Part shown: positions 18,386-26,214 of the stretch, piece by piece
How positions within the stretch are numbered: position 1 is the stretch's first letter
Layout of the letters: each line of letters opens with the position of its first letter
From: Quadrisphaera setariae
GTDB taxonomy: Bacteria > Actinomycetota > Actinomycetes > Actinomycetales > Quadrisphaeraceae
DNA length: 64,000 nucleotides
Reading direction: 5' to 3'
Assembly (NCBI RefSeq): GCF_008041935.1
Contig: NZ_VKAC01000001.1
Location: forward strand, 372,001 to 436,000
Notes under the pieces: model-generated
Told to the model about the DNA's origin: nothing
Database searches by the model: none
What the model saw: only the letters and a program-made list of their open reading frames with translations
Position numbers and translations under genes: made by a program

Positions 18386-20773
18386 TCACTTCCATGATCG
18401 ACCGGGTGTCATCACTCCTTGAGGGGACGGCTGCACCTCGGCGGCAGCGCGCCCTGGCGCGCCCCACCAGACGGCCAGCTGGTCGGCCGGCATCGGCCTG
18501 GCGAAGAGGTACCCCTGGATCTCGTCGCAGCCCAGGGCCACCAGGCACGCCAGCGTGTCGGGGTCCTCCACGCCCTCGGCCACCACGCTGAGCCCGAGCG
18601 CGTGGGCGAGGGAGACCGTGCTCCCGACGATCGTGCGGGCCCGCTCGTCGTCCAGCAGGCCGTGGGTGAAGGACGCGTCCAGCTTCAGCTCGTCCACGGG
18701 GAGTCCGCGCAGGCGGGCGAGGGAGGAGTAGCCGGTGCCGAAGTCGTCGATGCTCACCCGGGCCCCGGCGGCCCGCAGCGCCTGCACCACCGCGCTGGAG
18801 CGCTCGGGGTCTCTCAGCAGCGCCGACTCCGTCACCTCGAGCACGAGGTCGCTGGCGGGCACGCCGTGCGCGGCCAGGAGCTCGGCCACGCGGCGCGGCA
18901 GGTCGACGTCGCGCAGGGCGCTGGCGGGGAGGTTCACCGACATCCGCGTGACCAGCCCGGCGCGCCGCCACACCGCCTGCTGCTCCACCCCGAGCCGCAG
19001 GACCTCCTCGGTGAGCAGGCCCATGAGGCCGTGCGTCTCGGCGAGGTCGAGGAACGCCGCGGGGCCGAGCAGCCCGAGCGCGGGGTGCTGCCAGCGCACG
19101 AGCGCCTCCACCCCCACGGGCTCTCCTGTGGTCGCGGCCACCTGCGGCTGGTGGTGGAGCACGAGCTGCCGCTGGGCCAGCGCCACGCGCAGGTCCGCCA
19201 CGCGCTCCAGCTGGCCGGCGGTGTCTCCGTGGCGAGCCGGGTCGTGGGCCGTCCACCCGCCACCGGAGCGCTTGGCGTCGTACATCGCCGTGTCGGCGGC
19301 GCGCAGCAGCCGTGCCGCCAGCTCGGACGGGTCGTCGTCGTCCTCAGCGGAGGTGGGGGAGGGCGACGGCGGCAGCCAGACGGCGGTGCCGGTGCTCGCC
19401 CCCACCAGCACGCTCACGGCGCTCAGCTGCACCGGTGCGTCGAGGCACGTCACCACGGCGGCCCCGAGCACAGCGGCGCGGACGACGGGGGAGGCGTCGG
19501 GGTCGCACGGGGCCACCACCACGAACTCGTCGCCGCCGAGGCGGGCCACCACCTCACCGGGCTGCAGCAGACCGCTCAGGCGGGCAGCCACGGTGCGCAG
19601 CAGCACGTCTCCGGCGGCGTGGCCGAGGGAGTCGTTGACCTCCTTGAAGCGCGTCAGGTCGATCACCGCCACCACCACGGGGCGCTGCTGCACGAGCGCC
19701 TGCACCAGCAGCGCCGTCACGGCGCGGCGGTTGGGCAGGCCGGTGAGCTCGTCGGTGAAGGAGGAGCGGCGGTTGGCGACCAGCTGCCGCAGCTCGCGCA
19801 CGTCGAGCAGCAGCCGGCCCCCGCAGGCGAGCGCGGCGAGGCCCGCGACAGCTGCCACCCACGGCATGTGCTGGAGCAGGGCGACGGCGACGACGGGCAG
19901 CGACACCGCCAGGACCGCGTAGCCGGTGACGCTGCTGATGACCACGTCCTGGCGCTCGTGAGCGCGCGGCACCTCCGGGAGCCCGGCGCAGACCACCAGC
20001 GCCAGCGGCCAGGCCAGCCGCACCAGCAGCGCCCACGGGGTCAGGGGGATGGGGGTCAGCACCAGCACGGCCGTGCCGGCGGCCACGACGAACAGCGCGG
20101 TGCCCATGAGGAGGGGGCGCGGGTCTCCGCGGCGCAGGGAGCCGCGGTTGGTGGCGGCGAGCACGCCGATCACCACGAGGTTGGCGCAGATGGCGACCAC
20201 GCCGGGCAGCTCGGTGCCGAAGCCGAGACCGCTGCCGCCGCTGAGCAGGTGCGAGAGGACCTGCACGCCCGCCGTCATCACGACGACGGCGCAGAGGGTG
20301 CCGACCACGTGGTCGGGGTCGACCCCGCGGCCGCCCAGGGCGGGCCGAGTCCAGCGGATGACCGCCAGGTACGTCAGCGCCATCATCGCCATCACCGCGG
20401 CGCACAGCACCGCGGTGATGACCGCCTCCGGCAGCGCCTTGGCCGTGGCGGCCCAGACCCCCAGGACGCCCGCGACGACCGCCCACAGCGACGCGCGGAG
20501 CCCGCGCCACAGCTGGTGCTCGGTCTGCGTGCGCCGCAGCCGCCGCTGGATCGCGAGGCCCGCGGTGACCACCAGGGCGAGGTACCCGATGGCGGCGCCG
20601 CTGGCGCCGACCGGTCCCGGCACCGCGAAGGGGCTCACGACGACGACGAGCGCTGACGCCACGGCCGCGCTCAGCGCTGCGCGTGGCGCCCTGCCGGCGC
20701 TGGAGCGGGGACGGTGCACACCCCTGGATCGACCGGCGGGCCTGGCTGGTCGAGCACGGCGGGTGCTGCTCAC
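18386..20773 (-). CDS. Membrane GGDEF-EAL c-di-GMP turnover protein
   Basis: This 795-residue protein has an N-terminal region (about 25-300) of eight to ten hydrophobic segments, then GGDEF (motif near 414) and EAL (near 555). The GGDEF motif is intact, but the I-site position reads QPGE, so product inhibition is probably lost. The EAL domain keeps EALVRW, a catalytic Asn (SVNLPAS), [24 protein letters not shown] and EGVED. It should therefore hydrolyse c-di-GMP and may be bifunctional. The GTG start has no strong binding site. It may oppose the cyclase at 6236-7690. Its 3' end contains the promoter region of chemoreceptor C. Confidence 0.9.
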   Translation of the reverse strand: MSSTRRARPARPAGRSRGVHRPRSSAGRAPRAALSAAVASALVVVVSPFAVPGPVGASGAAIGYLALVVTAGLAIQRRLRRTQTEHQLWRGLRASLWAVVAGVLGVWAATAKALPEAVITAVLCAAVMAMMALTYLAVIRWTRPALGGRGVDPDHVVGTLCAVVVMTAGVQVLSHLLSGGSGLGFGTELPGVVAICANLVVIGVLAATNRGSLRRGDPRPLLMGTALFVVAAGTAVLVLTPIPLTPWALLVRLAWPLALVVCAGLPEVPRAHERQDVVISSVTGYAVLAVSLPVVAVALLQHMPWVAAVAGLAALACGGRLLLDVRELRQLVANRRSSFTDELTGLPNRRAVTALLVQALVQQRPVVVAVIDLTRFKEVNDSLGHAAGDVLLRTVAARLSGLLQPGEVVARLGGDEFVVVAPCDPDASPVVRAAVLGAAVVTCLDAPVQLSAVSVLVGASTGTAVWLPPSPSPTSAEDDDDPSELAARLLRAADTAMYDAKRSGGGWTAHDPARHGDTAGQLERVADLRVALAQRQLVLHHQPQVAATTGEPVGVEALVRWQHPALGLLGPAAFLDLAETHGLMGLLTEEVLRLGVEQQAVWRRAGLVTRMSVNLPASALRDVDLPRRVAELLAAHGVPASDLVLEVTESALLRDPERSSAVVQALRAAGARVSIDDFGTGYSSLARLRGLPVDELKLDASFTHGLLDDERARTIVGSTVSLAHALGLSVVAEGVEDPDTLACLVALGCDEIQGYLFARPMPADQLAVWWGAPGRAAAEVQPSPQGVMTPGRSWK
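18392..18423 (-). promoter_or_regulatory. Candidate sigma-28 promoter for chemoreceptor C
   Basis: On the minus strand, CTCAA, then 16 bp, then GTCGATCATGG. It differs from the A and B boxes by one base in the -10 core and one extra spacer base. It lies immediately downstream of the GGDEF-EAL stop codon at 18386-18388 within that gene's last codons. Confidence 0.5.
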
Positions 20774-20821
20774 CCGTCTGATCGAACGGTGCAGGCGTTG
20801 GTCAACGAGTGTCAGCGAGTG

Positions 20822-20962
20822 TCAGTGGTGGGGCTGGGAGCAGGCCGGCGGCCACACGAGCAGGCGCACGCGCTGCATGAACCCGGCGAGCTTGGGCGTG
20901 GTGACGCGCGTGTCGGTCTCGAAGCCGTCGAACACCGCGCCGAGGGTCAGGTCAGAGCTCAT
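20822..20962 (-). CDS. Possible small protein or gene remnant, 46 residues
   Basis: This short frame reads MSSDLTLGAVFDGFETD and continues to a tryptophan-containing C-terminus. Composition looks more protein-like than a random high-GC shadow frame, and AGGGAC lies directly before the ATG. I do not recognise the family. It fills most of the 278-bp gap between the GGDEF-EAL gene and hipA, and could equally be a remnant of a larger gene. The rest of the gap shows no clear site. Confidence 0.2.
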   Translation of the reverse strand: MSSDLTLGAVFDGFETDTRVTTPKLAGFMQRVRLLVWPPACSQPHH

Positions 20963-21051
20963 GTCCCTGCGTCGGCACCTGGCCGCCAGGTCTTCGGCGC
21001 TGCGGCCGGAAGGCACCCGATCGGGTCTTCGCGCTGCCTGCTCCAGGACCT

Positions 21052-22431
21052 TCAGGAGTCCCAGGGCTCCTCGGGTGCTTCTCGCACCGAGGCTCCTACG
21101 GCGCTCACGGGGAGGGTCGGAGCTTCCAGCGTCTTGACGAACGGTGTGGTCAGTCGCCCACTGCTCCGTCTCGTCGACGTGAGCCCAGCAAGGGTCTGCC
21201 GGGCCACCGCTGCGATGAGCGGTGCCGTGCGGCTGGCGACCTCGTCGGCCTCGGCTGCGGGCGACTCGGCCACCGCTGTGTCGAAGGCCGCGGGCAGAGA
21301 TTCCGCGAGCTCAGCCACCCACTCGAGGACACGTGCCGCGGGGACGCCCGCGGCGCGGGCCAACCGCTCCCAGTGCGGCCGCTCGACGTCACCGAAGTGG
21401 CGTTCGCCGCCGACGGACATGGCTCCCCTGGTCCAGCGCAGTCGTCCACCATCGCTGGGGACGAGCCCGGTGGCGACGTCGTACAGGGGGGCCAGGGTCA
21501 CGGTCTTCGCGATGAGCAGCAGTCCGTAGTTCTTGCCGTGGGCGTCCGGCGCGCCGAGCACCTGGTTGGCGATGACGGCGCGCACGAAGCCCTCGAGGGA
21601 CGGGGCGGCGGCCACGGAGCGCAGCAGGTCAGCCACCTGCTTCACCCCTGGTCCTCCGTCGGACTCGTACTTCCGCCGAGGGTCGAGGGCGAAGGCCTGG
21701 AGGAGGTCCTCCTGGTGCACCCTCGCCACTCCCTTCGCGTGGGTGCGCCGGTCGAACCTCGTGACGACGACGGCGTCCTGGTCCTCGAAGGTCAGGTGCT
21801 GCGTCTCGGCCACGTCCAGCCCGGCGATGGCCAGGGCTCGCATCGTCAGGTGCTCCAGCAGCGCCTGTCCTGGAATGCGCCCGATCCCTGGCTTGACGAT
21901 GTGGGTGGACGGCGCGCTGCCCTCGGGGAAGGCCCAGCCGTGCTCGGTCCGGGCGAGCGTGAACTTGGACTGCGCGCCGGCCAGGCTCCACGGCTCCTCG
22001 TCCTCGTCGTCCTGCCAGGCCGCCTCGTCCTGCCGGAACCGGCGCAGACGTGCTGCGATGGTGGCGTCATCGGCAGCCTCGAGGGTTCCCGGACGCGTGA
22101 GGGCGTCGTGGATCTCGCTCTCAGGGGCGAAGATCGCGCCTCCTGAGACGTCGAGTCCCACGTGGGCCACCAGCCCCAGGGTGTCGCCTGGGCGGACACC
22201 CGCCTTCAACGCCCAGCGCGCTCGGACCTCGTCACGGTCAGGCAGCAACCCTCGGAGGTAGGCCTCGATGGGGCGCTTCGTCGCGACGGTGTCGCTGACG
22301 GGCAGGGACAAGGACAGCGGAGTGGAGTTGTGCAGCTCGCGGTACTCCCGCTCGTAGCGCAGGGTCAGCCGTCCGCCGTCACGCTCGATGACTCCCGCGA
22401 CGCGCCCGTAGAGGGCGAAGGCGATCCTCAC
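21052..22431 (-). CDS. hipA: HipA-family serine/threonine kinase toxin
   Basis: This 459-residue protein matches HipA toxins, which phosphorylate a cellular target and arrest growth unless bound by HipB. The N-terminal HipA_1 subdomain covers about 1-110. In the kinase region GAQSKFTL and HIVKPGIG correspond to the ATP-binding part. VLGAPDAHGKN carries the catalytic Asp and the following DxHxKN signature. LYDVATG supplies the metal-binding Asp. The start overlaps the hipB stop (ATGA), as expected for a toxin-antitoxin pair. All key residues appear intact, so it should be active. The target (for example a tRNA synthetase) cannot be read from sequence. Confidence 0.92.
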   Translation of the reverse strand: MRIAFALYGRVAGVIERDGGRLTLRYEREYRELHNSTPLSLSLPVSDTVATKRPIEAYLRGLLPDRDEVRARWALKAGVRPGDTLGLVAHVGLDVSGGAIFAPESEIHDALTRPGTLEAADDATIAARLRRFRQDEAAWQDDEDEEPWSLAGAQSKFTLARTEHGWAFPEGSAPSTHIVKPGIGRIPGQALLEHLTMRALAIAGLDVAETQHLTFEDQDAVVVTRFDRRTHAKGVARVHQEDLLQAFALDPRRKYESDGGPGVKQVADLLRSVAAAPSLEGFVRAVIANQVLGAPDAHGKNYGLLLIAKTVTLAPLYDVATGLVPSDGGRLRWTRGAMSVGGERHFGDVERPHWERLARAAGVPAARVLEWVAELAESLPAAFDTAVAESPAAEADEVASRTAPLIAAVARQTLAGLTSTRRSSGRLTTPFVKTLEAPTLPVSAVGASVREAPEEPWDS

Positions 22432-22691
22432 AGATCACCGAGGAGCTCTGCGAGCGCGTCTTCCGGGGTCTGCGAGCGGTGGTCGACGAGTGTGACCGCG
22501 GCGTCTAAGGCCTTGATCACGGCGAAGACCCTGACGAGCTCAGCGCGAGGACGCAGTCCCCGTTCTAGACCGATGACGAAGCTGCGGGAGACGCCGGCGC
22601 GCTCGGCGAGCTCACCCTGTGTCAGGCGTGCGCGTTCTCGCCGGGACTTGAGGGCTGCGCCGAGCTCTTTCTCCTGGGTGACGACCATCAT
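22428..22691 (-). CDS. hipB: HipB-family HTH antitoxin
   Basis: This 87-residue protein has an HTH_3/Xre domain (LTQGELAERAGVSRSFVIGL at about 26-45) and overlaps hipA by four bases. It should neutralise HipA and repress the pair. I start at 22691; the next codon is also ATG. A longer frame from 22739 would begin inside the middle operator and is unlikely. No Shine-Dalgarno is seen before 22691, so the mRNA may be leaderless. Three palindromes lie immediately upstream. Confidence 0.9.
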   Translation of the reverse strand: MMVVTQEKELGAALKSRRERARLTQGELAERAGVSRSFVIGLERGLRPRAELVRVFAVIKALDAAVTLVDHRSQTPEDALAELLGDL

Positions 22692-22694
22692 GTG

Positions 22695-22764
22695 TGTCAC
22701 GGTACCGCGACAATGCACATTGTCACGGTTCCATGACATCTCCCATTGTCACGGTGCCGTGACA
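22695..22764. promoter_or_regulatory. Three phased HipB operators
   Basis: Three 18-bp palindromes of the form TGTCACGGTNCCRTGACA lie at 22695-22712, 22721-22738 and 22747-22764. The third is a perfect inverted repeat, the second has one deviating pair, and the first ends CCGCGACA. Starts are exactly 26 bp apart, about 2.5 helical turns. The site nearest hipB ends four bases before its ATG, and the farthest contains the stop codon of the nuclease gene. HipB binding is inferred from position and from known autoregulation of HipB proteins. Confidence 0.85.
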
Positions 22765-24500
22765 CTAGAACGTCCTGGTGGTGTTGCCAGCACCTGCTCG
22801 ATGAACTCAGGGTGGACTCGGACTGCGACGACGGCGCGCCGACCGGTCAGGAAGCGCAAGCGCACCACCGACTGCAGTGGCCGTGCCCCTGTGGCGGCGA
22901 TGTCCCCGCGCGACCGGAGTCGGTTGACCACTCGGGTGAGCGCCCCACTGCGGCTGTTGAAAGCTGTTCCTGGCTGGTCGCCGAGCAGGGTGCGCACGTC
23001 GTCGCGCTTGAGCCGGCCGCCAGCACGGGCTGCGGCGTGCATCACGGTCAGCGCTTCGTGAGCTGACGACAAGCGGCGGGCGTCGTCGGCAAGCTCGTAG
23101 AGCACCAGTTTCACGTCGTCGACGTCCCACGACGACGCGTCCTCGTCATCGCCGTCGTCGTGCTCCTCGTCGTCGTGGTCCTGATCAGCATCGAGGTGGT
23201 CTTCGTCGACCTCGCGGTGCCCGTCGCCGGCGTCGGCGTGCTCTGGCGGTTCCGCGCCAGGGAGAGGCTCCGAAGCCGGTGGCGACGATGCTGAGGAGGG
23301 CGCCACGACCTGCTCCCCGTCGTCAGCGGGTGCTGGCTCGGGAAGCAGAGCTGCAGGCGGGATGGCGACGGCGGGTTCCACCGAGACGCAGCGCAGCGCC
23401 ATCTGCTGACCGTTGGCGTCGACGCCGGGCGGGTCCGCCAGGCGGTAGACCAGAGTGATGGGCTGGCCGTTCCAGAAGAACGTCAGTCGTTCGCGTCGAC
23501 CGTCCTCCGTCAGCGGCGCACCGGCCGTGGTGAGGAGGCTGTGCTCCAGCAGCGCTGGGACTCCCACCCTCAGGTGGAAGGGGCGCGTCGGGTCCTGCGA
23601 GGAGAAGACCCAGTCGCCGCCGTCCAGCGGGTCCGCGGAGACCGGGTCGAACGCGTACAGGCTCGGCACCTCGCGGGTCCGGCTCTCCTGCGCCAGGGCG
23701 GAGAGCGCTGCGAGGTCCGCGTCGCCGTCAGGGCGGATGACCAGCATCATGCGCCCGCTGGTGTGGGCGATGAGCAGTGACCGCTCGTGCAGGTCCGCGA
23801 GGCTCGAGAAGGCGTCGACCAGGGCTTCCACCTGCTCCAGGCTCACGAGTCCCTGCGCCAGTCGAGACTGGGCCGCGGCCAGGACGCGCTGGTCGGGTTG
23901 CAGGGGTGGGAGCGGCTGGACCGGGCCGGTGGACGTCGGTGTGCCGAGCGCTTCGCGGAGCAGCTGCCGGGCCCAGGGGAGGGGTACGGACCGTCCCGCG
24001 GAGACGAGGATCGTGCCGAGGGCGTCGGCGGTGGTCTCCACACCGTGACGCAGCAGCTGCCACGCCTTGCCGGTGAAGTCCTGCAGGGAGATGCCGTGCG
24101 CGTCGGCGAACCGCTGGGCGTCCGTGGAGTAGCCACCCGTGGAGAAGAAGACGCTCTGGTGGTCGTAGCGTCGCCGGCCGCTGCCCGGCACGAACTGGTT
24201 GACGTCGGCGAGGACCGCGTAGGAGCTGCGCACGGCGGGCAGTCCGACCTTGTCGGCGCGGTGCTTCGCCTCGACGAAGAGGCGCAGGCGGTAGCCGAAC
24301 GGCACGACCGCGGTGAGCAGTGCGAGCACGTCCGCCTGGTGATCACCTCCGCGACCGCGCACGGCCAGACCGTTCCCCTTGCGGACGAGGCCCTCGGCAT
24401 CGTCCTCGACCTGGGTGACGAGCTGGTACCCGGCCGTGTGGAGCAGGCGTGCCAGCGCCTCTTCCATGACGTACCCGCGGAGACTCTCCTTCGAGACCAC
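22749..24500 (-). CDS. PD-(D/E)XK restriction-endonuclease-like protein with C-terminal acidic linker and wHTH-like tail
   Basis: This 583-residue protein is counted from the GTG at 24500, chosen because it keeps the conserved opening LRGYVMEEALARLL. Residues 1-160 look like an Mrr-type nuclease: Asp56 (HQADVL) and Glu76-Ala-Lys78 (FVEAKHR) form a D...ExK site. A central beta-rich region (about 300-400) follows. Then comes a strongly acidic stretch rich in Asp, Glu and His. The tail starts SSWDVDDVK and resembles a winged helix. A diverged, truncated relative lies at 29551-30625. It sits between the HNH gene and hipBA on the same strand. A defence role is inferred. Confidence 0.75.
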   Translation of the reverse strand: MVSKESLRGYVMEEALARLLHTAGYQLVTQVEDDAEGLVRKGNGLAVRGRGGDHQADVLALLTAVVPFGYRLRLFVEAKHRADKVGLPAVRSSYAVLADVNQFVPGSGRRRYDHQSVFFSTGGYSTDAQRFADAHGISLQDFTGKAWQLLRHGVETTADALGTILVSAGRSVPLPWARQLLREALGTPTSTGPVQPLPPLQPDQRVLAAAQSRLAQGLVSLEQVEALVDAFSSLADLHERSLLIAHTSGRMMLVIRPDGDADLAALSALAQESRTREVPSLYAFDPVSADPLDGGDWVFSSQDPTRPFHLRVGVPALLEHSLLTTAGAPLTEDGRRERLTFFWNGQPITLVYRLADPPGVDANGQQMALRCVSVEPAVAIPPAALLPEPAPADDGEQVVAPSSASSPPASEPLPGAEPPEHADAGDGHREVDEDHLDADQDHDDEEHDDGDDEDASSWDVDDVKLVLYELADDARRLSSAHEALTVMHAAARAGGRLKRDDVRTLLGDQPGTAFNSRSGALTRVVNRLRSRGDIAATGARPLQSVVRLRFLTGRRAVVAVRVHPEFIEQVLATPPGRSSVTAP

Positions 24501-24604
24501 ACCTGGGCATCGGCGTGTCGGTGGGTCCCGCGCAGGTCCACCTGCGGGGGACGACGCACGGGAGGCTGCCTCTGGCTCGTCGATGAGGAGTCCGCGCTGC
24601 TGCA

Positions 24605-24632
24605 TCCGGCCCCGAAGACGTCGGGGGCCGGA
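24605..24632 (-). terminator. Terminator hairpin of DUF222-HNH gene
   Basis: TCCGGCCCCGA pairs with TCGGGGGCCGGA (one bulged base) around a five-base loop. It lies about 50 bp downstream of the minus-strand stop at 24684 and before the nuclease gene. Confidence 0.6.
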
Positions 24633-24683
24633 CGTGTCACGCGCTGCTGCGCTGACGCACTGCAGAGCGCCGCAGCGCGGGTG

Positions 24684-26141
24684 TCATGCCGCTTCGGCGT
24701 CTGCGATGTCCTGGTGGTCGGGTGGCGCGCCGGGTGCTTCGTCGGGTGGTCGGCGCAGGTCGGCCGCCGCGGCGCGCGTCGCGGCGATCCGCTGGTGGAA
24801 GGAGTTGCGCAGCGGCCGCTGCGCCGCGTCGACCCACGGTGGCGGCACGAACCAGGGCACTGCGTCGCGCACGGTGATCGTCCAGTGACCGAGGTGGATC
24901 TCCGTGTGGTGTCGCGAGCACAGCAGCACCAGGTTGGGGACGTCGGTGGCGCCGCCCTGGCTCCAGAAGACGATGTGGTGGGCCTCGCACCACGTGGCTG
25001 GGGCGCTGCACTGCGGGAAGGCGCACCCGCCGTCCCGCGCGGCGAGCGCGCGGCGCTGCGCGCGCGTGGCCAGCCGTCCGAGGGACTCCATGCGGACCAC
25101 GGCGCCGCGGCGGTCGAGCACCACCCTGTCGACCACCGCGTCGCAGGCGTGTCGCCGCAGGGCGGTGGCGGACAGCGGGTCGGGGTCGTGCGTGCAGACC
25201 GCGCCTCCGGCGCCAGGCTCCTCGGCCAGCTGGGCCTCGGTCGCGACGACCACCAGCCGTCCCACCTCGACCTCGAGGTCTCCCGGCGCGCTCTCGCCGC
25301 GCCGCACCAGCTCGGTGAAGGCGTCGGCGTTGCGCTGGGTGGTGGTGCGCGCGTCCACGGGGACCACCGCGTCGGGGTCGGCGTCGTCGTCCTGGTCATC
25401 GGAAACGGGAGAGGGGCAGCGCGTGGGGGCGGCCAGACCTGACAGGGCGGCGGTGAGCGGCTTCGCGTCGGCCTCGGGCACGGAGAAGCGGAACTGCACC
25501 ATGCCCGTCCAGTCGGTGTACCAGCTGCCCTGTCGGCGCTCGTAGCTGGCGGCGGGCGGTTCGGGCCAGCCGTCGGAGGCGTCGTCGTCGGCGCAGACCG
25601 CGCGGCGCAGGTGCTTGGCGAGGGTGTCGGTGTCGCCGGGGGAGAAGCCGCGGGCCTGCTCGGTGAGGTGGTCGTCGACCTCCTCGCGCCGCTCGTCGAG
25701 CACGCGCTGCGGCAGGCGCGGGAGCAGGCGCGTCGCCACCTCGACGTGCTGGCGAGACACCTCACCCGCCGCCAGTGCCGCTCCGAGGCCGCGCAGCGCA
25801 CCGCACGCGGGGTCGGTGGCGCGCGCTGCGGCCACCTCGGTGGAGGCCGCACCGCGCCCGAGGCGGGCAGCGCGTTCCAGCCAGCCCTTGGTCTGCGTGC
25901 CCGGTGCCTTGCGGCGGTGGGGGCGCTCGTGCTCGACGAGCACGCGGGTCAGGTGGAGCTGGGCGGCCGCCACCGCGGCCTGGGCCGCCTGCAGCTCGAG
26001 GTAGGCGGCCTGCAGCTCGGCCAGCGACAGCGACGCCCCCGAGCTGGCCAGGAGAGACCCCGCCGCATCGGCGATCTCCCGGGGTGCGCACAGGACGGGG
26101 TGCGTGGGAGCACACCCGCCGGGCACCTCGCCGTCGATCAC
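24684..26141 (-). CDS. DUF222 / HNH endonuclease domain protein (13E12-type repeat family)
   Basis: This 485-residue protein belongs to the multi-copy actinobacterial DUF222-HNH family. An N-terminal helical DUF222 region occupies most of the length. The C-terminal HNH site reads RDGGCAFPQCSAP, then CEAHHIVFWSQGG, then LLCSRHHTEIH, with all metal-binding His and Cys residues. The GTG at 26141 is the last good start before the conserved part; the frame otherwise runs into the 3' end of the KAP gene. A second, diverged member lies at 55285-56760. The biochemical role of this family is poorly known; nicking or selfish-element activity is possible. Confidence 0.88.
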   Translation of the reverse strand: MIDGEVPGGCAPTHPVLCAPREIADAAGSLLASSGASLSLAELQAAYLELQAAQAAVAAAQLHLTRVLVEHERPHRRKAPGTQTKGWLERAARLGRGAASTEVAAARATDPACGALRGLGAALAAGEVSRQHVEVATRLLPRLPQRVLDERREEVDDHLTEQARGFSPGDTDTLAKHLRRAVCADDDASDGWPEPPAASYERRQGSWYTDWTGMVQFRFSVPEADAKPLTAALSGLAAPTRCPSPVSDDQDDDADPDAVVPVDARTTTQRNADAFTELVRRGESAPGDLEVEVGRLVVVATEAQLAEEPGAGGAVCTHDPDPLSATALRRHACDAVVDRVVLDRRGAVVRMESLGRLATRAQRRALAARDGGCAFPQCSAPATWCEAHHIVFWSQGGATDVPNLVLLCSRHHTEIHLGHWTITVRDAVPWFVPPPWVDAAQRPLRNSFHQRIAATRAAAADLRRPPDEAPGAPPDHQDIADAEAA

Positions 26142-26214
26142 GTGTCTGAACCTAGAGGTCACCACCGACAGCCCGGGATCATCGTCCGGCCACTGTGAAA
26201 GGGCCCCGCAGTGA

